Assembly: GCF_027105055.1 (NCBI RefSeq)
Contig: NZ_CP114264.1
Span: forward strand, 558,001-622,000
Direction: 5' to 3'
Length of the DNA: 64,000 nt
DNA from: Acinetobacter sp. TR3
GTDB lineage: Bacteria > Pseudomonadota > Gammaproteobacteria > Pseudomonadales > Moraxellaceae
The position numbers and the translations under genes are program-made. This document shows, piece by piece, positions 57,301-64,000 of the stretch (the stretch's first letter is position 1; every line of letters starts with the position of its first letter). Under the pieces are notes generated by a model that had not been told where the DNA came from, ran no database searches, and was given only the letters and a program-made list of their open reading frames with translations.

Positions 57301-58503
57301 TTAAATGGTAATAAATTAACGATTCACAGTGATGATGCAGCAATTGTTTGTACATTAACCAACAGCCGAAAAAAACTGGTTTTAATTACGGGGCGTGTGT
57401 TTAATGATAATGGGGGTAGTATCAATAACAGTGTTACAAATGCCTATAATGCACTTCAAGATGCCAATGAATCAGGTATTGCAGGCAGTAGCCTGAAGCT
57501 CGCAAATTGCTCTGGGGTAGAACTTAATGTTGTGACCATCAGTAATAGTAATGGCGATTATAGTTTTAAAGTAGAAGACAGTGTTTTAACGAATCCATTT
57601 TGTATTGTGCAAACAAATTTGCCTGAATATAGCTCGGTGAGTGGTTCGAGTCCAACGGGAAGTTATAACAGAAGTACGGATACGATTTCACACCCTAAAA
57701 CAACCGCAACCAGTTATCCAAATAATAATTTTGGTGATGCAAATCTGAATATCGTACTGACTGAAGACGGGCAACACACCATAGCTTCTGGAGAGGTCAC
57801 AGATTATCCACATCGTCTCAATTCACAAGCTCCAGTACAAATTACTCAGTTCAATCAGTTATCTACCCAACAACCCAACAGTGGTAATGACCAAGTTTGG
57901 CAAGCTTTGGTTTATAAAGATACGAACTGTAATGGGAATGTGGATACTAGTGAAACCATATTTAATCCAACCGTAGCGAATCCATATACATTACAACCCA
58001 ATGTAGATTTTTGTTTGGTTCAACGTGTTCATTCACCTACAAATGTCATGGCAGGCGCACAGCATGTTTCGACCTTAGAGGCAAGTTATAGTGTGATCTT
58101 GGCAAATCCAACACAGACAATTACGGGTCAATCAACTAAACGACAAGATGTCACATTGATTGGTAAAGCGGGTCTTAGCTTAACTAAAAAGGTACGCGCA
58201 GTTGCCAGTTGTCCTTCAACGTCGGCTGATCAAAACCAATTTGCTGTAACGAATCAAGCAAATAAGGTCGACTATTTAGAGTATGAAATCACCTATAAAA
58301 ATAATAGTACCAAGATGCTGAATAATGTGAAAATTAAGGATAGTTTACCTATAGCCACCAGTTTCGGTAGTATGAGTTGCAATTCAACACCGAATGGTAA
58401 TACTTGTAATATCAATCATGTCGGAGATGCATTAGAGTGGAATTTAACTGGCGTATTAAATCCCGCAGCGACAGGAACCGTGAGGTTTTGTGTAAATCAA
58501 TAA
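54391..58503 (+). CDS. Large secreted repeat protein with Calx-beta, DUF11 and SpaA/SdrD-like units
   Basis: The ATG at 54391 follows GGGGGG and gives 1370 residues. A signal peptide (LNLFVVTLFCLSSVSLANA) ends near residue 45. In order: an N-terminal beta domain (50-255); a Calx-beta-like unit (260-375, SANYVVPENGG, GTAQLGVDYK); a DUF11-type unit (390-530); four repeats of 110-120 residues starting near 537, 657, 776 and 885, the first three with GGxGxFxF and all ending in a CxxxN-type strand; an SdrD B-like unit near 997 (ITGRVFNDNG); and a C-terminal DUF11-like unit (1260-1370). No LPXTG, autotransporter barrel or lipobox is visible. An adhesin-like or matrix role is inferred. Confidence 0.85.
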   Translation: MLGMNTFHLFNMMKLRCDYLLNLFVVTLFCLSSVSLANAAYQRGYLNLGFETPTIATGSNVCRVYISSTRVPGWLTTHPYGNEAVSGTCSISTNGSGQLMEMWAGSRNIDGTNTTLTNTIKAREGNQFVELNAEAVSTVSQNICLVNGESVSWKFSHNGRNTTDDTMLLRAGSQTIATVSTSKTGDGQVTSCSSGTCSVSSGSGSGVGATTGSTIKRWADYSGTFTYTGATSQVPMGFQSTSGTGSSGNFLDAIQIIVKPIIEFSSANYVVPENGGTVQPLKVIVVGDVPSGGISLVFNVNDGTAQLGVDYKINGGVANTFTKTIPQGNYGAGTPYVLEVPVEILNDLVNEVDDTFNVTINQSNDFHIMSSNDCGASGNGVANYVISDDDQPTDMDLKVEKKQRIGTSGSFLSNALIMNVGDTIQYQLVISNNGENAVSDTSRASFTDSVPSNFNTLSILSTTKANGAITCSASFTGNNLSGQFSGPKGATCTLIIQARANSAGIITNTATVSVPSANTDIYPSDNSSSVQVSIAKALITLTKSTIGGLGTFGFALTGTSQTSGTITTLTQGEEYQVDGDTTLTGIQPFVVTGTGNVTINENSLPTGGGWSLTGASCRNSAGNAVGSQSGSTYTLTATDITNNPNLNCNFVNTKIPTVKIQKISQGGTGTFGFANTNLSSSSSNVATSLQGSPNIGTGISPVLTVVSNATDVVIRESSIATGYALKSASCTDSNSFITGNIGTFGNFSTDRIRIPYTYLITGGADITCTFINSKPSLVIKKISRGGVGKFDFTGNNGIANHSITTTIQDTETVGETQYFTSPNPSTDAVITESSMPTGFRLTNAVCTGLPTSSVTPNYVNGTVTLNKSGIVSGADIICTLTNTLTTLTIVKKWENAIAGDSVIVNSVGFDTNATTAVSVADLTGENTTTGTPVILMPNMVGKTGTIFEAFSKGDVADYNSTLICTGNNTALNGNKLTIHSDDAAIVCTLTNSRKKLVLITGRVFNDNGGSINNSVTNAYNALQDANESGIAGSSLKLANCSGVELNVVTISNSNGDYSFKVEDSVLTNPFCIVQTNLPEYSSVSGSSPTGSYNRSTDTISHPKTTATSYPNNNFGDANLNIVLTEDGQHTIASGEVTDYPHRLNSQAPVQITQFNQLSTQQPNSGNDQVWQALVYKDTNCNGNVDTSETIFNPTVANPYTLQPNVDFCLVQRVHSPTNVMAGAQHVSTLEASYSVILANPTQTITGQSTKRQDVTLIGKAGLSLTKKVRAVASCPSTSADQNQFAVTNQANKVDYLEYEITYKNNSTKMLNNVKIKDSLPIATSFGSMSCNSTPNGNTCNINHVGDALEWNLTGVLNPAATGTVRFCVNQ

Positions 58504-58542
58504 CATCAATCTAGGTTGAATGATAAAAATGATTTTGGTGAT

Positions 58543-59412
58543 TTATGTTTGAAAACGGCCTTGTAGCCCACCTGTATGAATCGCCAAAATTCGTGTATTT
58601 GCTGGAAAGTGGTTCTGTTGAATTAAATCAAACAGTCCCATCATCATTTTAGCGGTATATACCTGTTCCAATGGAATCGCATAACGCTGTTCAAATTGCT
58701 GCATAAATTGTAGTAGTTCATCGGTAGTTTTCGCATACCCCCCACAACAATAGGCATCGGTTAATGTCCAATTGTTTTTAGTGGTCCACTGTTGAATATC
58801 GTGTTGTAAAAAATCACCTTTCAACGCCGAAAAGCCTAAAACCTGCTGTTGTTCTGAACTGCTTTCAATCAGTCCTGCAATTGTTCCACCAGTTCCAACG
58901 GCACAGCAAATCACATCATAATTTTCTTTATCTTCAGATGTGAGAATTTCTTGAGTACCCTGAATTGCAAGTGTATTTGTTCCACCTTCTGGAATTATAA
59001 AGGCTTGAGGATATTGCCCTTGTAATTGCTGTAAATACTCCGATTCATGACGCAGACGATATTCAGCTCGACTGACAAAATGAAGCTGCATCCCGAAGTC
59101 CTGCGCCGTTTGTAGCGTTGGATTCAAATCTTGTGTGCTAAGTTCTTCTCCGCGAATGATGCCAATACTTTGAAAACCAACGAGCTGTGCTGCATAAGCT
59201 GTTGCTGCAATATGGTTGGAATAAGCCCCACCAAAGGTGAGAATTTGACGTAAACCTTGTTGTTGAGCTGCGAAAAAATTGTATTTGAGTTTGAAGAACT
59301 TATTGCCTGAAATTTGTGGATGAATCAGGTCAAGGCGTTTAACTGTCAGTTGAATTGAGCAAGGAAGTGCTAATGTTTGATAAGGTGTATCAAAGGCAAT
59401 GTGATCAAACAT
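58543..59412 (-). CDS. PLP-dependent D-cysteine desulfhydrase / ACC deaminase-like protein
   Basis: A 289-residue fold-type II PLP enzyme. The PLP lysine is probably Lys38 in ISGNKFFKLKYN, and FGGAYSNHIAATAYAA carries the conserved Ser-Asn of the family. AVGTGGTIAGL binds the PLP phosphate. The family includes D-cysteine desulfhydrase (DcyD) and ACC deaminase; the residues that decide are not resolved by eye, and the former is more common. It is somewhat shorter than DcyD (about 330). Confidence 0.85.
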   Translation of the reverse strand: MFDHIAFDTPYQTLALPCSIQLTVKRLDLIHPQISGNKFFKLKYNFFAAQQQGLRQILTFGGAYSNHIAATAYAAQLVGFQSIGIIRGEELSTQDLNPTLQTAQDFGMQLHFVSRAEYRLRHESEYLQQLQGQYPQAFIIPEGGTNTLAIQGTQEILTSEDKENYDVICCAVGTGGTIAGLIESSSEQQQVLGFSALKGDFLQHDIQQWTTKNNWTLTDAYCCGGYAKTTDELLQFMQQFEQRYAIPLEQVYTAKMMMGLFDLIQQNHFPANTRILAIHTGGLQGRFQT

Positions 59413-59746
59413 TTGAGATCATTAAAAATAAATTGAATCCTATTGTAAGTGTATTCGATTGTGAAAGTCAGTATTGTTCTTCGAACCTCGTTTATCTTAG
59501 TCAGTATTGGAATGGCTAAATTACTTTATGCATGATTCGATTTAGTCCAATCTAATTCGCTTATGTTTTAACTACTTTCCGATAACATTTGCCGTAGATG
59601 AATTTCAAAAGTTTAAGTGTCGATCACTTGGCTTATGCTTTGTGTGGTTTAGGTAAAATCTAGGTAATAAGGTACTTTGAGATCAGATTACAGTGTTAAA
59701 TATAAGCCTAAATTGATTGTGAATAAAAAATAGCAGTAGGTGAAAG
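59413..59746. other. Intergenic region with an 11-bp direct repeat
   Basis: AGTCAGTATTG occurs at 59466-59476 and 59499-59509, 33 bp apart (three helical turns). No gene or terminator is seen in the remaining sequence. Confidence 0.5.
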
Positions 59747-60424
59747 ATGCAAGGCTTTGTAAAGCGTTTTGCGAGAGGGCTAAAACATCGCCCATACTTA
59801 TCAGCAACCTTTGGTTTAGGTCTCGTGATTTATGCAGTTTTGCATTTTTTCACCCATTGGCAATGGGCAACTTGTTTGCAAATAGGCTGGAATATTGCCA
59901 TTTGGTTATATTTATTTCTGACCTTAAAAATGATGTGGCACTTAGATGCAGTACATATTTTACAAAGAGCCAAACAACAAGATGCAGGCAAATGGATCAT
60001 TCTAAATGTCGTGTTGATTGCGATTGTGATTTGTTTTATTTCGATTGTGGTGCAATTAAGTCATGTCCCAAAAGACCAAACTTTTTTAAAAGGATTTCTA
60101 ATTTTATTGACCATAGGGACTATTTTTTCAACATGGCTGTTGCTGCATACTTTATTTGCGATTCACTATGCGCATGATTATTATCTTGCCAAAAGTCAGC
60201 AAAAGAATCCGGGTTTAGATTTTCCAAAAACCGATCAACCTGATTATCTGGATTTTATTTATTTTAGTTATATTATCGGCACTTCTGCACAAACGGCAGA
60301 TGTTTCCATTACCAGTTCTGAATTGAGGCATCTGAATATTTTTCATTGTGTCTTGGCTTTTATTTTTAATACCATGATTTTAGCCATCGCAATCAATGTC
60401 GCAGCCAGTTTGATTGGATTATAA
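59747..60424 (+). CDS. DUF1345 membrane protein
   Basis: A 225-residue integral membrane protein with about five helices. FGLGLVIYAVLHFF, the central WNIAIWLYLFLTLKMMW, TWLLLHTLFAIHYAHDYY and the conserved YFSYIIGTSAQTADVSITSS agree with the DUF1345 family (PF07077). The family function is not known; it resembles the two-helix pore region of ion channels only loosely. It is transcribed in the direction of the methyltransferase 100 bp downstream. Confidence 0.85.
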   Translation: MQGFVKRFARGLKHRPYLSATFGLGLVIYAVLHFFTHWQWATCLQIGWNIAIWLYLFLTLKMMWHLDAVHILQRAKQQDAGKWIILNVVLIAIVICFISIVVQLSHVPKDQTFLKGFLILLTIGTIFSTWLLLHTLFAIHYAHDYYLAKSQQKNPGLDFPKTDQPDYLDFIYFSYIIGTSAQTADVSITSSELRHLNIFHCVLAFIFNTMILAIAINVAASLIGL

Positions 60425-60524
60425 TTGATAACTTATTTTTATTAATTAAACTAAAATTCATCATTTTTATTTTTGATTAGTGTCGTCTATTTTAAAAGCT
60501 AGATGACATCGCAAGGATAAAAAC

Positions 60525-61283
60525 ATGACCACTCAGCATCAAGTGAATCAACAGCAATATCAGGATAAATCGCAAGCTTATTTAAACAGTCAAGTGCATG
60601 CACAAGGCGTCGAATTTCAGAAAATGCAACAATTCATCCAATCTCATCAATTCCAAAAAGTCTTAGATTTGGGCTGTGGTGGAGGGCATGTAACTTATCA
60701 GGTGGCAGCATTGGTGGATGAAGTGATTGCTTATGATTTAACCCCGTCAATGGTCGAACTCGTATCGACTCAAGCCAAACAACGAGGTTTTGAAAACGTG
60801 ATTGCCCAACAGGGTGCAGCGGAAAAATTACCTTTTATAGATCAACGTTTTGACTGTGTGATCACGCGTTATTCAGCGCATCATTGGCAGAGTGTTGCTC
60901 AGGCAATGCATGAAATTTATCGTGTATTAACTCAATGCGGCAAAGTTATTATTCTTGATATTTTAGGAAATTCAAATCCTGTGATTGATACTTTTTTTCA
61001 GACCATTGAAACGATTCGAGATCCGAGTCATGTCAGAAATTATAGTTTACAAGAATGGATGCATTTTGCTGAATATGCAGGCTTTAAAGTTGAAACGGTT
61101 GAAAAGCAGCGTTTAGATTTAGATTTCCAAAGTTGGACAGAACGGATGCAAACGCCTGAATATGCCATTACCACCATACGTAATTTACAGAACAAAGCAT
61201 CAGAGCAGGTGCAACGATATTATCAAATCAAAGCTGATGGTTCATTTAGCAGTGATGTTGCTTATATCGTTTTATCAAAATAA
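60525..61283 (+). CDS. Class I SAM-dependent methyltransferase
   Basis: A 252-residue methyltransferase of the UbiE/type 11 group. Motif I is KVLDLGCGGGHVTYQVA, with acidic residue in VIAYDLTPSMVEL, and the post-I region includes AAEKLPFIDQRFDCVITRYS. The C-terminal part differs from UbiE and from BioC. The substrate is unknown. The RBS AAGGA precedes the start. Confidence 0.88.
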   Translation: MTTQHQVNQQQYQDKSQAYLNSQVHAQGVEFQKMQQFIQSHQFQKVLDLGCGGGHVTYQVAALVDEVIAYDLTPSMVELVSTQAKQRGFENVIAQQGAAEKLPFIDQRFDCVITRYSAHHWQSVAQAMHEIYRVLTQCGKVIILDILGNSNPVIDTFFQTIETIRDPSHVRNYSLQEWMHFAEYAGFKVETVEKQRLDLDFQSWTERMQTPEYAITTIRNLQNKASEQVQRYYQIKADGSFSSDVAYIVLSK

Positions 61284-61290
61284 GGTTAAA

Positions 61291-61320
61291 AACCATAGGG
61301 CAGCAATCTGCCCCATGGTT
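61291..61320. terminator. Terminator between the methyltransferase and oleate hydratase genes
   Basis: AACCAT-A-GGGCAG (61291-61303) pairs with CTGCCC-C-ATGGTT (61308-61320), with one mismatch. The T run lies on the minus-strand side, so it mainly ends the oleate hydratase transcript. Confidence 0.75.
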
Positions 61321-61329
61321 ATTTAAAAC

Positions 61330-62952
61330 TTAGTGAAAAACTGCTTCCAAAGCATTTAAGCCAACTTTAGGATCAAGTAAACCATTGTAAATCTCTGGAA
61401 TTTCACGCTCGACACCTAAGAGTTGATAAATGGCAATCATGGCACAACGTACTGAATATTCCACAGTGAAAACCACATCATCTTCAAGCTCTACGAATTG
61501 ACCTAAGAAAGCAAAGTTGACCGCATTTTCTGGAATCACCAATGGGCGATCACCTGCTTTACGACATGCAAATAGGGCAGAGGCATAAGGCATCATTACT
61601 GTGCTAATGTCGGTATGTGCCAACACATGATCCAAGATATCATCGAAACCAAGTTGATGAATCAACTCAATTAAAATCTCTTGACCTGTCGCTTCACTCA
61701 TCGGTTTTTTAATGTAATCACCGATATGGTCAATTTCAAAACCATAGCCCCATAAGGTGAATTTACCTTCTGGTAAGTCAGCAAAATGCGGTTGTGCAGG
61801 AACGACCACAGACAAATGCCAACCAGATTCAAACCAAGTCATCAATGCACCTGTACCGGGTTCATTTCCCGTGTAATCAATGATCCGTTTTAGCAGTACA
61901 TCATCATGCATAGTGAGCGTAAAAGATTTCCATTTATGCTCATCAATGTTGCCATAGAAGGTCATTGGGCGACCAAAATCAGGGGCTTTTTGAGCCAATG
62001 TTTCCCACAAACGCCAGCCATGATCTTGTCGGTCACGAATCAGCTCAGGAACATCGAATTTATCGCCATAGCGTGAATCAGCCGTAATCGAACCTAAAGT
62101 AAAGAGCGCAAGATCATGCTCACCCAGTTGAATTTGTTCAGTGCCTTCTAGAATGTTGACATAAAGTTGAGTCGCTTTACGTTCCTTCGTTTGGGTATCT
62201 TCGACAAAGTCCGCATCTGTGACATAACTACCAAAACGAACATCAACGCCTTGTTCCACCAACCAACGTTGTAAGGGATGAATCATTGAATCATATTGAT
62301 TGTATTTGGTTCGTTTTACGCCTGCTAAGGTATGGATGCGCGGTAATTCTTGAATGAAACGTAAAAAATAACGGCGTAATTCTGCTGCGCTGTGCCATTT
62401 TTGAAAGGCAAACGTAGTTCGCCACATCCGCCAAAAGTTGCTTTGGAAAAATGCATCATCAAAAAATTCATCAATACGGCGGCTACCGATACGATCTTCT
62501 TTTAATGCCAGTAGACGTAACATTTGAGCGCGGTTGAGCGTTGATAATCCCAATTTTTGAGCTTCTGCAATAATATGGTTTGAGTCAATCAAACGTGCTT
62601 GAGCATTGGTTTTGACTTGTTCATTGAACTCACGGCATTCTTCACGGACAGAAATGTCTGGGTTTTCTAATGATGGAATGCTTGAAAATAAATCCCAAGT
62701 ACACAGATAAGTCTCATCGGTCAGCATACGTCCACCACGTGTGACCCATGCTTGATTTGGATTGAGTGGATTATGCCCACCATCCATCGAACCACCTGAA
62801 ACATTCAGTTCTTCTAAAATATGGATATGTTCGGCTGGCACTTTAGCATCACGAATCGCAAAAGCAGCCGCGGCCATACCTGCAATCCCGCCGCCAACAA
62901 TCCAAAGATGTGATTTAGAGCGATCTAATGTTTTAAGTCTTATATTTTGCAT
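61330..62952 (-). CDS. ohyA: Oleate hydratase
   Basis: FAD-binding enzyme that adds water to the cis-9 double bond of oleate and related fatty acids to give 10-hydroxy acids. The ATG at 62952 has GAGG upstream; an earlier in-frame codon at 62994 does not. It gives 540 residues. The FAD motif is LWIVGGGIAGMAAAAFAIRD, with conserved NVSGGSMDGGHNP and WVTRGGRML. Also typical are ALMTWFESGWHLSVVVPAQP and GDYIKKPMSEATGQEI. A palindrome upstream may be an operator. Confidence 0.93.
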   Translation of the reverse strand: MQNIRLKTLDRSKSHLWIVGGGIAGMAAAAFAIRDAKVPAEHIHILEELNVSGGSMDGGHNPLNPNQAWVTRGGRMLTDETYLCTWDLFSSIPSLENPDISVREECREFNEQVKTNAQARLIDSNHIIAEAQKLGLSTLNRAQMLRLLALKEDRIGSRRIDEFFDDAFFQSNFWRMWRTTFAFQKWHSAAELRRYFLRFIQELPRIHTLAGVKRTKYNQYDSMIHPLQRWLVEQGVDVRFGSYVTDADFVEDTQTKERKATQLYVNILEGTEQIQLGEHDLALFTLGSITADSRYGDKFDVPELIRDRQDHGWRLWETLAQKAPDFGRPMTFYGNIDEHKWKSFTLTMHDDVLLKRIIDYTGNEPGTGALMTWFESGWHLSVVVPAQPHFADLPEGKFTLWGYGFEIDHIGDYIKKPMSEATGQEILIELIHQLGFDDILDHVLAHTDISTVMMPYASALFACRKAGDRPLVIPENAVNFAFLGQFVELEDDVVFTVEYSVRCAMIAIYQLLGVEREIPEIYNGLLDPKVGLNALEAVFH

Positions 62953-63050
62953 CTGATGTGCCTCGTTTGTAGTTCTAAAGAAAATTAAAGACATAATTTT
63001 ATTATGGGATTATATGTTTTAAAAATATATGAAAGTTCTGCTAAAATTCG

Positions 63051-63068
63051 ATGATAAATTTTTATCAT
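63051..63068. promoter_or_regulatory. Palindrome upstream of oleate hydratase
   Basis: ATGATAAA-TT-TTTATCAT is a perfect inverted repeat 99 bp upstream of the start. It could be an operator or a cruciform; the protein is not known. Confidence 0.45.
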
Positions 63069-63307
63069 AAAAATACTTTAATAGAAAAAATGGATGCACA
63101 ATAAAATTTTAGTATTCATATGCTATATTTTAACTGTTTGATATTGAAATTAAATTGAGTTTTTACTCTATTTTTAGTTTTTTACTAAATATCAAATTGC
63201 TTGAAAAATCCTTAAATTTATAAACAGAAATCAAAAAAATTATATCTTCTATTATGGTTTTTTAAGTAAAATAAATAGTTGAAAATTACTTTAATTCAGA
63301 GGCTCAC
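63069..63307. other. Very AT-rich intergenic region
   Basis: No gene is visible. Divergent promoters of ohyA and the LysE gene should lie here but cannot be fixed because many AT-rich hexamers fit. Confidence 0.4.
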
Positions 63308-63931
63308 TTGGAATCATTATTGATTTTAGGCTCTATTGCTTTGGCATTAATGTTGGGGGCAATTAGTCCCGGTCCTACATTTATTTATGTTGCCAAAAAC
63401 TCAATTGCGATTTCACGTAAACATGGCTTATTTACTGCGCTTGGTACAGGCACGGGGGCAGCATTATTTGGTTTGCTTGCAGTGATGGGGCTACAAGCAA
63501 TTTTGTTGGCTGTGCCTTCTGCCTATATCGCTTTGAAAGTTTTTGGTGGTCTGTACTTACTTTGGCTGGCGTTTAAAATCATTAAACATGCTAAAGAACC
63601 CATGGAAGCCATGAATGGTACTGTGAAGACCATGAGCTATGCACAGGCTTTTCGTTTAGGGCTGATTACCCAGCTTAGTAATCCGAAAATAGCGATTATC
63701 CTTGCCAGTATTTTTACTGCGTTATTACCGAAAGAAATCCCAACATATTTTTATGTGGTATTGCCGATGCTGTGCTTCTTTATTGATGCCGGTTGGTATT
63801 CTCTGGTTGCGGTGGCATTGTCTGCGGAAAAACCACGCCGTGTATATTTAAAGTTTAAGAAAGTATTTGATCGTGTTGCAGGTGGGGTAATGACCTTGCT
63901 TGGGTTGAAGTTGATCTTTGGGATGAAGTGA
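63308..63931 (+). CDS. LysE/RhtB-family amino-acid exporter
   Basis: A 207-residue inner-membrane protein with about six helices. The family signature GAISPGPTFIYVAKNSI is near the start, followed by GLFTALGTGTGAALFGLLA, GLITQLSNPKIAIILASIFT and a final segment VAGGVMTLLGLKLIFG. It probably exports an amino acid or homoserine lactone-like compound; the substrate is unknown. The start codon is TTG at 63308, preceded by AGAGG, as no ATG is in the correct place. Confidence 0.88.
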   Translation: MESLLILGSIALALMLGAISPGPTFIYVAKNSIAISRKHGLFTALGTGTGAALFGLLAVMGLQAILLAVPSAYIALKVFGGLYLLWLAFKIIKHAKEPMEAMNGTVKTMSYAQAFRLGLITQLSNPKIAIILASIFTALLPKEIPTYFYVVLPMLCFFIDAGWYSLVAVALSAEKPRRVYLKFKKVFDRVAGGVMTLLGLKLIFGMK

Positions 63932-63938
63932 TACCGTA

Positions 63939-63967
63939 AAAAAAGCGACCATGAAAGTCGCTTTTTT
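63939..63967. terminator. Bidirectional terminator at the window end
   Basis: AAAAAAGCGAC (63939-63949) pairs with GTCGCTTTTTT (63957-63967). On the minus strand a short frame ending RLRQMS then TGA at 63979-63981 may be the tail of a convergent gene beyond the window. Confidence 0.82.
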
Positions 63968-64000
63968 ATTGCCTAGAATCAGCTCATTTGTCTTAATCTT

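Noticed and set aside
63979-64000. C-terminus of a minus-strand gene (RLRQMS then TGA)
   Set aside because: Only seven codons are in the window; the convergent terminator suggests a gene but this is too short to call.

Overview
The window looks like an Acinetobacter chromosome (Moraxellaceae, Gammaproteobacteria). The base composition is AT-rich. The two-component pair at 27.3-29.7 kb reads as BfmR/BfmS, which is characteristic of this genus. The nuo operon has a fused nuoCD, and NrdA is of the long, double ATP-cone type known from Pseudomonas. I cannot name the species. No plasmid, prophage, complete insertion sequence or CRISPR array is visible; most of the window is core chromosome with small accessory pieces between.

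Layout. 0-1.6 kb: a broken 3' gene end, a DUF2218 gene, rpe, then a 12-bp-periodic array of DnaA-box-like sequences. 1.7-5.0 kb: a copper-resistance cluster (small His/Met-rich protein, copA, copB). 5.1-7.3 kb: two unknown genes, then a guanidine-II (mini-ykkC) riboswitch ahead of the guanidinium exporter gdx and ogt, followed by a three-hairpin repeat element. 7.5-9.9 kb: argJ and nadA. 10.0-10.5 kb: a tRNA operon (Pro-Arg-His-Pro). 10.8-13.8 kb: a DMT permease, a NERD protein and a GMC oxidoreductase. 13.8-17.2 kb: an NAD salvage module (NrtR-like regulator, nadV, prs). 17.5-21.8 kb: an alcohol dehydrogenase, an esterase and an Asp-box lipoprotein. 21.9-26.8 kb (minus strand): nrdA, a 43-aa membrane protein, an MreB-like membrane protein and nrdB, with candidate NrdR and DnaA sites upstream of nrdA. 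27.3-29.7 kb: bfmRS. 30.3-30.5 kb: a decayed GGDEF gene. 30.9-45.9 kb: the 13-gene nuo operon for complex I. 46-48 kb: upp and a cold-shock gene with decayed copies beside an excalibur protein. 48-54 kb: a LysR regulator divergent from fpr, a TM-repeat channel with small membrane proteins, and an HI0933-type flavoprotein. 54.4-58.5 kb: a 1370-aa repeat-built secreted protein. 58.5-64 kb: a D-cysteine desulfhydrase-like enzyme, a DUF1345 protein, a methyltransferase, oleate hydratase and a LysE exporter.

How the genes connect. Several loci concern NAD and redox metabolism: nadA (de novo NAD), prs-nadV (nicotinamide salvage), complex I (NADH oxidation) and fpr (NADPH/ferredoxin). The nrd region links dNTP supply to replication control through predicted NrdR boxes and DnaA boxes. 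The copper genes and BfmRS concern metal and envelope stress.

The observations I rate highest are the MreB-like, membrane-anchored protein inside the nrd operon; the phased DnaA-box-like array downstream of rpe together with a pair of the same spacing upstream of nrdA; the guanidine-II riboswitch that probably also governs ogt; and the large repeat protein with no visible surface anchor. All functional assignments come from reading the sequence and from knowledge of the families; no database search was run.
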